A DNA stretch of 64,000 nt. Origin: Rhyacichthys aspro. Taxonomy: Eukaryota > Chordata > Actinopteri > Gobiiformes > Rhyacichthyidae. The DNA lies in NCBI GenBank assembly GCA_036850595.1, contig CM072165.1, forward strand, positions 8,318,109 to 8,382,108, written 5' to 3'. Positions 1-11,016 of the stretch are shown piece after piece (within the stretch, counting starts at the first letter, position 1; each line of letters begins with the position of its first letter). The notes under the pieces are model-generated. The model searched no databases, was not told where the DNA came from, and saw only the letters and a program-made list of their open reading frames with translations. The translations under genes and the position numbers were made by a program.

Positions 1-675
1 GACTCTGGAGAGCAGCAGAATGGCGTATCAGAAGGTGATCAGCAGCGGCCACAAAGGCGCAGATTCTGGCGCCCGTATCGCAGGTTTGTGACCACATTAC
101 TTTAAGCAGTTGCAGCTCTCAACTCAACCTGAAACTACTGCTGCTTTTTTCCATTAGACCATTCCGTCCACGTACATCTGCAGATCAGCCTGAGGATCAA
201 GCTGCTGTTCCTCAGGATAGTAAAGAGCAGGATAACAAAGAGCAGGTCGAGGCCCAACAAACTGAGTCGGCAGAGGCTCCACAGACCAACGGAGAGGCCA
301 TAGATGGCAAACAACGGCGCCAATCCAGACGTCGGAGGCAGAGAAACTCTGAGTCATCTACCTCTAAAGTAAGTACTGTAGCACTTTGTTCCACTTCATT
401 GTTGTGAAGCATCCTTAAGAAAATGTTGACTGTTCTTATGTGTGCGCTTTTTAGAACGACACAGAGAAGTCTGCCTCTGAGCCTGAAACGCCTCCTCAGA
501 CCTCAAAACCATCTGACCTGAAAGCAACGACACAATCTCCAAAGACATCTCCAAAAACGGCAAAATCACCCACAGTAAAGATCTAAGGTTTAATTGTAAT
601 ATTCCTCGCTGCTTTTGCACTTCCACATTTAAACATGCTTTCCTCTTTCCACAGCAGGCAACAGCCACAGAGTGA
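1..675 (+). CDS. ybx2: Y-box binding protein 2, C-terminal part (5' end outside window)
   Basis: Four exons are visible: 1-83, 158-368, 455-574 and 655-675 (stop TGA 673-675). All junctions are GT-AG and the phases agree. The protein is the low-complexity basic/acidic tail typical of Y-box proteins. The stretch RRFWRPYRRPFRPR closely resembles the arginine-rich island I recall from human YBX2 (RPRYRRPFRPRP). It is followed by an acidic Q/E-rich segment, a second basic cluster (RRQSRRRRQR) and an S/T/P/K-rich end finishing ATATE. YBX2 is a cold-shock-domain protein that binds and stores mRNA, mainly in germ cells; the cold-shock domain itself lies left of the window. The next gene, slc2a4, is also the human neighbour of YBX2, which supports the call over ybx1 or an FXR gene. 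If the intron at 575-654 were kept, translation would end at TAA 584-586 with VKI instead of QATATE. Confidence 0.82.
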
Positions 676-1640
676 CGCTAATATGAGGACAGTCATACGA
701 CCCTTGGCAATAGGTTGGACCCCACACAAGTGAAGCAATCCTGGGTCAGGCTAGGAGGGAGACACATGGGTGTAGGGTTGCACATCTTGTCCTTGAGGTG
801 CCATGTTGTGTCTGAGAGTATTGTGACACACACGCTTTACAAATTTAGGGAGAAAATTCGTCACAATTGGGAAGTGGTCTTTAATCATATTGTCAAATTA
901 TTTCCAGACTGACTGTTGAATACAGAAGTGTTAGAAAAGTCTATTATTAGGGTTTATTAGACTTGTTTCCTGTTTTTCTCCTGTGTGCTTTATTTTGTTT
1001 TTGTTTTTCTTGTAGGTCCTCGGGTTGGAGGACTGGACCTATTTCAGAACACAGGCACTGCTCTCCCCTCCCTGCACTCCCCCCATCCTTCAACCCACGA
1101 TGTCTTGTGTCATTCCTTAATAACCCTCCTCGTTCTGAATCTTGTCATGTTTAGGCACTGACATCTAGAACAGGTGGGGAGGAAGGGGAGACAGGTTGGG
1201 TAGCGGGTGGACATTTAGATCAGAAAGTAAATCTTAAAAGAAAATTGAATATAATGAAAATTCTGCTTGGTATCCCAGCTCTAACAACCCCCTTTAAACA
1301 AATTTTCTTTAAATGAACAAGATGGAAAACATCGTTGGAGAAACCTGCCTTGATTTTTATTTTACTGTTTAATTTGGTTGAAGTGGGAAAAACCAAGCAG
1401 ATGTGAGGTTGGTGGTGCATTATGGGAGTCAGTTTAGTTCTGTTACCACCTCAATTAAAACAAAGTACTAGCCATTCCTCAGTTGAGGGAGGATTAATGA
1501 AAAACTTTATTTCTTAAGTTTGACTTTTGTGCTTTTTTTTTTTTTTCTTTGGAGGGGATTATGTGCAATGTCTATATGTAATGTTAATTATAATAAATCA
1601 TGTTTGGCAAACTCACACAATGGTCCTGTTTTCTTTAATT
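676..1640 (+). other. ybx2: 3' UTR of ybx2 and end of transcript
   Basis: No coding exon is seen after the stop. A T-rich tract followed by TAG at 1005-1014 looks like a splice acceptor, so the 3' UTR may itself be spliced. A T-run (about 1535-1548) is followed by the AATAAA at 1592-1597. The short open frames here have no protein character. Confidence 0.5.
1592..1597 (+). terminator. polyadenylation signal AATAAA, ybx2
   Basis: Canonical AATAAA about 920 bases after the ybx2 stop. A second AATAAA lies at 1646-1651. Confidence 0.5.
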
Positions 1641-2338
1641 TGAAGTAAATAAAGCATTTAGTAATCTTTAGATTTACAGCATATTTTTAAGTCCCACATT
1701 CACCACAGCAGCATAATCACAAAGGGAATATTTAAAAAGATGTACACTCATAAACATTGTCAATAACACACAGGACTAATACAAATAAAAGTACTATGCT
1801 AAAACCCAATATATACACGTGATGTATTAAAATAAGTCTAAAACAGCAAATAACCATTGTGCAATAAATTACAGAAGTCATTGAAGTCCAGAATATTCTG
1901 TCCTAAATCCTGACAGTATTAACTAACCCTTTACACATAATATCACATCAATTCATCTTGTATACCTGTTAAACCTAATTACTTACTTGTAGTGTTTCCA
2001 TCTCTGTAAAAAAAAAACCATCCAGCGTTGAGCTCTATATACACAACCTCCTGTTTATAATGCAAATGTCTAAAAACGGTTGTAGTTAAAGTGCAGGAAT
2101 CAAAGTCTCTCACCCTCCCATCGATCAGATACCACAGCTGAGTCCTCACCTTGGAATATAATCTCACCACAATGCCTCAGCAGTTAACAGTGATTCTTTT
2201 TTACTTGTATCCAGTGTTACTAACATTGATCTGACATAATAGTCAAACACCGTGAGCACCGCTTTGGCATTGCAATCTACTAACCTCAGCAAACAGGTCA
2301 GAAAATTGTACGAGACAGCTATTGCTCATTTCGTCCAT
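1641..2338. other. convergent 3' region between ybx2 and slc2a4
   Basis: AT-rich, with no coding signal. It should hold the slc2a4 3' UTR, which reads leftward from 2338. I saw no TTTATT (reverse AATAAA) between 1650 and 2338; the nearest is at 1506-1511, so the two 3' ends may overlap or slc2a4 may use a variant signal. Confidence 0.35.
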
Positions 2339-5300
2339 TCAGTTGTTAGTGTTATCGCCCAAGTAGTCCAGCTCAGTGCTCTCCTTGCTCAACTCCATGT
2401 CTGAATCGATGTCCAAGTCCATACTGAGCCTTCTGTTTGTCGAGTGGAAGTTGGCTGCGATTTGGTCAAACGTCTTGCCTCTTGTCTCAGGCACGCGGAA
2501 GAATGTGAAGATGAGGAAGAAGATGAGAAGTGCTGCAAAAATCAGGAAAACGTAGGGCCCAGAGATTTTCTGCAAAAAATATGAATAAAAGTGGAGAAGG
2601 ATGGTGATAAAATGACTCAAGTAAAAGTCATTGAAATTGAGTTACAACATTTAAGCTGAGGTGATGCAGCTTGTATTTACAAAAGACTCACTTCCACATA
2701 TTGGAATCCCATGCCAATGATAAAGTTGGCCGTCCAGTTGGAGAAGCCGGCCACAGCCATTGCAGCTGGCCTCGGACCCTGTGAGAACAACTCTGCCACA
2801 AAGAACCACGGGATAGGGCCCGGGCCGATCTCGAAGAATGCCACAAAACCAAAAATGGCCAACATACTGATGTAGCTCATCCAGGGAACACTGTCCTGTG
2901 GCGTGAAAAAGCAAAAAGAGACCACTTACAGAAACGTAAGATTTTGTTTCTGTAAAATCTTTGTAAAACTAACCAGTAAAGCCAGAGCCATGGTCATTAT
3001 GATGGCACAGATGCACATCCCGCTCAGTCCTAACATGTGGAGCGTTCGTCGACCCATCCTCTCTACCAGGAAGAGCTGTTGGTTTAAATAACAAACATTT
3101 TAACTGTATAGACCCACTGACTGCTCAGTAACATTGAAACATCTTGACCTGCCAAACCAAACTTGACCCATTTGAGGAAGAAGGAAAAGGCCGACCAAAC
3201 TCATGTGCTATCTTGTTTGCTCTCTGATAAAAGCGTTAAACAGTAATGAAATCGCACTTTGATACACTTTCTATCTTTACCATTGAGTTGAAAAAAAGAT
3301 AATAATGTACTGTAGGTCTTTCTTAAATGTTGTCAGCTGTTTTTTGCAGTTAAATCTGTGCTGGTTTGGATACTGACCGACACCACAGTGAAGGCACAGT
3401 TAACTACGCCGGCTCCTATCGTGGCGTAGACCGGACTCTGGACTCCTGCCTTCATGAAGATACTGGTGGAGTAGTAAAAAATCTGGGCCGAACAGTTAAG
3501 ATAAAGGGTTCACGTCAAAAGAGTCACATCACCAATGGCTTTCTATATTGCAAATAAGAGAACTTACAGCATTGACCCCTGAAAGCTGCTGGGAGAGCTG
3601 CAGCAAGATGGCAATGATGATCGGCTGGCGATAAAGAGTGGAACGAAACAGCTCTGGGATGGACACTTTTCGCTCCATATCCATCCTCCTTTTCTCTTCT
3701 TTCATCTCGGCCAACATGTCACCCACCTCCTGCCTTCCTGTCAACCTCCTCAGACCTGTAAAATCAAAGTATTGGTAATCAAAGTATTCAGATTAACTAC
3801 CGATTGCTCACTTCCAAAAGCAGCTAAGATAGGTTTTATTTCTCACCACTTTTTGCATGGTGCTCCTGGCAGCGGATAATGTAAAGGAATCGAGGGCTCT
3901 CGGGGCAAAAGGGCAGAAGAACCATTTGTAGTACAGTCGGCACAACAGTTACACCAAGCAGGACGGGCCACAAGTCTTGACTTCCCAATAACGATTCAAG
4001 GCCAAGGATCTGTGCAGTATTACAAGGATATTTCATTTCAAAACACAACTGAATCAGACACAATTTAAACATGAATCTTAAGGATATAGTCATACCTGTG
4101 CTAATAGAATACCTGTGACTATAGCCAGCTGATGTAAAGTGCCCAGTGCTCCTCGCAGACTGGTGGGAGCAATCTCACCAACATACATGGGTGTCAGGCC
4201 TGAAGACAACCCTGCACAGACAAAAGATACAGGCCATGACACAGCAGGGAGAGTATGTAAAACAGAGAAACGTACATAAAAACGATCATTTAACTGCTTA
4301 CCACAGAAGACCCCAATGATGAAGCGCCCCATAATCATCATTTCAAAGGAACGACATAACTTGGACATCCCCATCAGACTTCCACCAATGAAAGCAAATA
4401 AGTTGTTTATGAGCATCGCTTTCCTCCTGAACAGAAACAGAAAATATATATTGTAGTAAAAAAAAAAAAAATGAGAGAAAAGGTTTTGTAAATGAAGTGA
4501 ACAGATTTTTTGGGAAGTTTAGAGTTTGGTCATTTGGCCACCAGAGGGCAGTATCATATAACCTTTTGACAAGTTGCATTTTTCACATAGTGGTAAACCT
4601 TTTCAACTCAAAATGTAGCAGCAAAAGCATAAATCTCTAAGGTATGTGTGTTTCTAAGTAAGAAGTTTGCTCTCTTCAATGTGTTGCTTGTAGAGTTTGG
4701 TTGCATTAACTCAGTGGAAACATCCTCTACACCAGGGTCACAGTGACTTCCAATGTCTGCCAGTGATTTTTTTTTTAGAAGGCCCTTGTCCTTAGTTTCC
4801 CTCTTTCCCCTAACCGTTCTGACCTGATGCTCCCTGAAGATCCCGTTTCAGTCAGTAGAAACTGCCAATGTCCAATGTGCTCTGATTACTAAGTGGAATG
4901 GGCCATCAAGGGAGATCCCATTCTGAATTTAACTTACATGTTTAAGTCACATGTGACAGTACATTTCCACTCTGGAGTAAAATCTTGTTGTGTGTATAAT
5001 TAATCAAATAACAATATGCTTGCTCTCTTACCTGCCCAGCCACTCTGAGACAAAACCGACGCAAAAAGAGGAGAGCATGCCTCCGATTGAGAAGATGGCA
5101 ACGGACAGAGACCACAGGGAGGTGAGGGTCCCGGCGGGGATTGGCTCTCCATATCTATGTATCCACGTGGCATTATAGTCAGCCTCGATGATCTAAAAAG
5201 TATCACACAGAAGCAGATTCTCAGTCAACATCACAACACAATAAGATCACCGTTAAAGTAACTTCTATTCTTGTTGTGGGGTATGTGTTGTAGTGCAATG

Positions 5301-7119
5301 TCAGCTATGTTATATTTGTGGGTCAAGGGAAACCATTTTCACCCGCAGATGCCTGAATGCCAAGAGACAAGTCAACAGAAGCTCACCTGACTCACTGTGA
5401 CCATTATATAACCGCTCGCCTCTGCACTTTTAGCAGGATTGTTTAGCTTTTAAGGTTATTCACATGGATTAGGATGTATTACAGTGTGAGTGACATATGG
5501 GCACAAATAAATGATCCTGACACATTTCTCACATACGCCTCCATCAGCAACATGAGAAGTGATATGCTTTGGTGACAGAAGAGATTACTTACATCAAACC
5601 ACATGCCACAGTTCAACTAGATCTACATACAACTTTATTAAACTATTGTTAAAATCACAGCCCAAATTTGTTTTCATTATGCACCACCTGGCTGCTGTTT
5701 CATTATCCTCACCATACAACTTCACTGCATCACTGTCTGTCGTCAAAGTTTATTTTCTAAACACACAATGTTGTGGCATGACTAAGACGGCGTGGAAAAT
5801 GTCACCGAGTAAGGTGCGAGCCATGTGACACCGACACTTTTTGCTTTTTGTTTACCTGGTCTCTTCTGTTTGGGTGTCAGAGATCGCTCATTACCTTCTG
5901 AGGTGCATTGATGACGCCGATGTTGTATCCAAACTCCAGAGATCCCAGCACCGCAGTGAAGACCGACAGAGCAAGAGTCCCAGTCACCGTCTGGACACAC
6001 AGACACACACGTTTGTGGCTCACACTAATGCACACACTTAATACAGACTAAATATAACTGCAATCCCGAAGACCAACACATCCTTTTAACGCTGTAGGTT
6101 TGAACTTTAACCGCTCCAATTTCCCATCAGGCCACAAGGCACCTGTCTCCACAATGACAGACAGGGTGACCTTTTGGGAGAATAGGTCTTTCCCTTTTGG
6201 CAAATTGTGCTTGAGAGCCTATAGAACCATTTCATACCCGGGAAGATTAGTCACCCAGCAGCGAGAAACTCCAGACATAGCTCCAAGCAAAGGATCGCAG
6301 TGCAAGCTTGTGATTGTGTAACGACCTATCAGAGCCATATCATTACTAATGTTTGGATAATAGGGCTCGGTTTGAGAATTAAGGAACGCTGACTTAAGCT
6401 TGTCCCTGATTCTTAACATTTATGGAAACAAATTGGTTCACAATGTACAACATGTTCATAAAGATGCATTGTCTCATCTCTTTATTTGGCGGAATGATTG
6501 AACTTAATAGAGGTGTAACAATAGAAAAGTGCTATTTAAAGCTCACAAAATGATTTACCACACAAAGAATCCAAAATATTTCCCTGTTAGTCTTTAATGA
6601 TGCCAAAAGCACCACACTCTGGAGCACTTTATCCAGTGACTTCAATGGTTTGAGCTCAAAATATGGAATAACAACACCACACAGGTCTATTTGGCCAACA
6701 TATAGAAGCGGGTCCTGAACTGAAATGACATTTGGAGGGCAGACATTGTTTATGGGGGAGTTGAACAGGAACCAGTCAAACAACTGTAGGACGTAAAAAG
6801 CTGACCTAACTCTGAAACTTGGTTGGACAAGGTCAGTGCAGAACTAAAGGGCCCAGAGCCAAGTCAGGGATAAAATACCTTGTGCGAATCAAATGGCTGT
6901 AGAATGAATAAATTCTAGCTTTTTTTAAACATGAGGTTGCATTAAATCTTTTATTGACCGGTGCGTAATTGAATACATGGGATTGGAACAAGTGACAAGA
7001 ATAGCTCGGTGCGTAAAAAGCTTGAAGCAGCCATTTATTCACCAAACACTTTGTAAAATACAGCGCATGTTTAAAGTTTGATTTACCTCCCCTCCGAGTT
7101 GCTGAAAGCCGGCCGGCAT
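2339..7119 (-). CDS. slc2a4: insulin-responsive glucose transporter GLUT4 (solute carrier family 2 member 4)
   Basis: Eleven coding exons read right to left: 7087-7119, 5895-5990, 5032-5192, 4302-4426, 4096-4211, 3847-4009, 3568-3755, 3378-3482, 2974-3075, 2692-2895, 2339-2569. They sum to 1524 nt, 507 residues (human 509). Inner exon sizes 161/125/116/163/188/105/102/204 fit the class I GLUT pattern. Visible motifs: N-glycosylation site NAT (about residue 50), PESPR, QQLSG, STSIF, GPGPIPW, VERMGRR and VPETRG. It is a 12-helix facilitative glucose carrier of plasma membrane and intracellular vesicles. The N-terminus MPAGFQQLGGE and C-terminus STELDYLGDNTNN match GLUT4 (FQQI; TELEYLGPDEND) rather than GLUT1, 2 or 3. 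Odd points: FQQI is FQQL, and no LL pair is present in the tail. The start is the only in-frame ATG in exon 1. Confidence 0.95.
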
Positions 7120-9890
7120 GACTTCACAGCGGCTCGCCTCAGCTGCAGACGGAGACGCTCTCCTTAAAAAAGTACAGGTCCCGGGTGTTCACAATGTGAG
7201 TACAATATCAGACAGATACCAACATCCAGAAATGAAGCACGACTGAATAGTCCTGGCGCAGAGTGTCAGTCCTCGGTTAAAGTTTGAGTTGTGTGCGTCC
7301 GGCTGAGAGAGTGTAACAGCCCCCCCAACCCCCCACGTGCGCAAGGAAAGGGTGTGCAGAGGGGGAGCAACGGGACAGAGTGGGCTGATCTTGAAATCCC
7401 AATGACAGGGAAGAATTTACCTTAAGCACCATTGACTGAAGGCAAGTGTTAGACTATGACGGTATTTCGTGAAAAACATTAAAGGCCTACTTTTGATTTT
7501 TGGCACTCTGACCTTGGAGTTTTATTGTGTATTACTATACTGATATTTTTGTCATTTCAAGCTGCTGGCTGCAATAATGTCCTGAAACTTGCTGTGAAAG
7601 ATGGCAAAACATCAAAAATATAGTATTACTGTAGAATCTACCACTGTTTTTAATGTTATGTGTAAACAAATTCAAAAATAAATTGCAGAAACACCTAATT
7701 TGAGCAACTGACTATTACATACATAAGTCACGTCTATTGTAAAATATAATTTGTCTCTTTGGATTGTCCTGTCAGTCCATCAAAGTAAATCCGTCACTTC
7801 TGGTAGGTCTGCACAAGCAAAAGAATGCTTACATTATAAAAATGAAAATATGTGATTAGTGTCCTTCTTGTACGATCACAGGTGCTGGACCTCAGACGAA
7901 CCCTTTGGCGACATGGCGCTATGACTCAACATTTCTCTTGAGCAGCAGAGAGGCGCTGCTATTGTCTGTTTGCCCATCAGAAGTATAATCTCCTCCAATA
8001 TTAGATCACATACCAGTGGGGTCACAGTACTTACTTCCCCCATTGCACACAACAAAGCCCAGTCCTCTGAAGGCAACAGGTGGGCACTATATTTGGAGCA
8101 TGACACCTTGGTCAACAGTGTGAGTGAGGTGGGTTTGGCCAGGGCTGCTTGTTGGCAGAGATTTAGGAGGTGTGTTTGGTGGGGGCGGAAATGGCACAAG
8201 TAATTGGTGGAGGAGATCAGTGGAAAAAATACACCCACAATCTCTGAAAATGATTGAAGCCCACCCCTCGCAGACACACCCTCAACTGTAGCACTGTATC
8301 CGTGCCACCTTTCCCTTTTCATGCTGTCTGGAAACATTGGGAAAGAACAGGGGAACCTGACACCCCTCATCTTAAGTCAGGGCCCCCAGCCCAGTCATGA
8401 GAGTGTGTGGGACTAAATGTAGAGAAACTTTACACCATCAGAACAGTGGCGTGGAGCCCTACCAACATAGTTTAGGAGTTCAAGTACGATAGAGTGGGCT
8501 GACAGAGAGTACTGTATTACATTTCCACTTTGTATCACATGAATTCATTGAGAGAGCAAGGACAGTCTTCACAATACAACATCAATAAAACATCTATGTC
8601 TTGCCTGGGTAAAAAATGTGACTACAAATAAAGATCAATAATTAATTCCTATGTAACGGTTAAACTCTATTAAACTTTTTGCTATTGCATAAATAAAAAG
8701 GTCTGGTGTACACTAACAACCACATTACCTGCAAAATGTTTTTGGGTTTTTTTAACCAAAAACACCTGTTGAGCAATATTTTTGTGTTCAAATGTCATCA
8801 GTGTTGTCTCTAAACCTGACATGCCAGACCTGATGTAGAGAAACAGCCCGTGCAAATAGTGTTCCTCCTTTTGACCTGAGGTGTATGAGGAGAACTGGTT
8901 CAAATCACACCACCGTAAATTGAGTCATGTGATTAGGACAGGTGTTAAACTGTCTGACAACATTGTGAAAGACACATACATCAACACCAAATATATTGTA
9001 CAATGAAATTTAAATATATTGTATACTGTGTGAATTGTGGTGAATAGTCATTAGGCAGTAATATTTAAGTGTATATCTAAATATAAAAAACACAGAATGT
9101 AGTCTATCATTTATTATCAAAGCCAAAAATATATTACGTTAATAATAACTTTCAAACTCAAAACTATTAAAAACTGCTCAAAACACTGTGGCAGACATGG
9201 AACTTTATTTAGGTGTTTTTGTTTTGTAAGAAGTACAGTACATGACACTTTTATCAGGTCAATGGCAAAAAATAGAAAAATAGAGAAGCATTAAACAGAT
9301 ACTCTTGTGACGTTCAATGCAGCTCCCTGTAATCTAAGGTCAGCCAGTGCATACTCTATCAGTTCACTTTCAGAAGCTTTACAAAGCCACATTAGCTAAA
9401 ACCAAACCTATTCCCTCTGAAACAGACACAAAAGGTCCACTTTAATTCCAGGTATTTGTGCTTTATTTTCATAAGATGGAAAAAAAATGGGTGTTATGCA
9501 TTTATTTACTATGTTGTTTTTGTGTTGTTTTACAATTTTACACTATATAACACACATTACACTATGTTATACGATATTATTTTGTTATTATTGTTTTCTT
9601 ACTTATGATTTATCGTTTATTATTTCTATAGTTGTTATGTTTTTTTGGTTATTTATTTGATTGTTTGATCAGAAATCACAGGCCCGCCTCCGGTAAAGCC
9701 TCTTCAATGCTTCATCAAAGAGTTCAGTTTTTTTGAACATCCAATCAAAATGTTTGTCAAAATATCCGGTTTTCTGTTAATGTATTATTTGGAGTAAACT
9801 ACTTCTTTATCCTTTGTTGTTGTTTTTATGATTTTTTTGAAACTTTGAAGTCTTAACTATTTTAGTGGGGGTTAGATAATTTAGGCACGT
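7120..9890. other. slc2a4 5' region and spacer to tp53
   Basis: The first 250 bases are GC-richer and should contain the slc2a4 5' UTR and promoter (reading left). The rest is AT-rich with no clear exon. One open frame of 164 codons occurs on the minus strand at 7876-8370; it has no recognisable domain and no splice context and I do not call it a gene. Confidence 0.4.
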
Positions 9891-9949
9891 TCAGGACGCT
9901 GGGGGTTTTAAAAATCCTATTGTTATGAACGCAGCAGTGTTTCGCGGCG

Positions 9950-10104
9950 TTGTCAGAGGAGAGCACAGTACCTTGTGATTGGACGGTGAAGCCGCATTAA
10001 AAAGCTGCACTTCCCCCTTCCTTTTTGTGGGAATCCCCAAACAACGTGCTCGGCTCAAAATATTTTGACTTTTCATCTGTTTCTCACCACCACTACTTCG
10101 ACCA
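9950..10104 (+). promoter_or_regulatory. tp53: probable tp53 promoter and noncoding exon 1
   Basis: An inverted CCAAT box (ATTGG 9978-9982) and an ATTAAAAAG element (9996-10004) precede a GC-richer stretch. That stretch ends at a good splice donor, CCA|GTGAGT at 10104/10105. The next acceptor is TTTGCAG at 10980, just before the first coding exon. A noncoding exon 1 followed by an intron of about 0.9 kb is the usual tp53 arrangement. The start site is inferred, not seen. Confidence 0.45.
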
Positions 10105-11016
10105 GTGAGTAATCTGTTTGGGGTCAAGTCTTCTAAGAAATTTGAGGCATTTGCATAGTCACACGGCAATGACTCATTCTGTTTAGCTAGTATACTATTT
10201 AGGACCACTCATTTTCTCTCATAAACAAAGTTTTGCGCTGTGCTAGCTTTAAAACGTCGAGCCAACGTAATTAGCCAACTAGCCAAATGTGTTATTTGTT
10301 TAAAAAAAGTAAAACGTGGTGCTCTTTACATGTTCTCCTTTTATGTTTCGCTTGAGTTATGCTGGTTATTAACAACATTTACCTTTATTTTATTTTTATT
10401 GTCGATTTGAAGCCAGTCTTTGGTTGAATGGAGCTGGTGGAGTTGAAGTAGGCCCAAAAGAAAATGGACGTCAAATGTTAGCATACCGCTAGCATTAGCA
10501 TATCGTGAGACTTTTATCGACGGTCTTCTTGCACGACTTTTACCAATGTTTAGTTAATGAGTTGCGGCTATATAAGAAGATTTCCAGAATAGATTTCCTT
10601 TTTGCATTGGCGTTGTTTTAAAGGCTAACTTTATTTCTACAGTTCAGAAAGGAATGACCTACTTTTTCATTAACATTTCCGGTGTTTTAGGAAAACTTAG
10701 TGCCAAAAGGAAACCTATCGAAAACAATGTGTATGTCATTATACTTTCTTATTCCTGTATGTTGTCATTCTAGTTATTAAAAGAATTTCAATAATTTATT
10801 GATAAAGCAACCAACATTTGAAAACTGGTGATATCCAGTTTAAACAGCTTCTTAAATGTGACAGATACAGATATTAAAATATGCACTTGTTCAAAAATCA
10901 GTTACAATGGAAAACATGTTTAAAGAAAGAAACAGTGCTTATAAAGTCACATTAACTCTTTTCAATGACTCTGTTTGCAGGATTACTGTATTGTTTACTT
11001 TTTGGATCCTGCAGCC

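Noticed and set aside
1..675. Assignment as fxr2, which is also a 17p13.1 gene with an RG/RR-rich tail
   Set aside because: The PYRRPFRPR island and the neighbour slc2a4 fit ybx2; the VADYISRAES segment of the FXR tail is absent.
2339..7119. Assignment as slc2a1 or slc2a3
   Set aside because: The N-terminal FQQ motif and the TELDYLG tail are specific to GLUT4.
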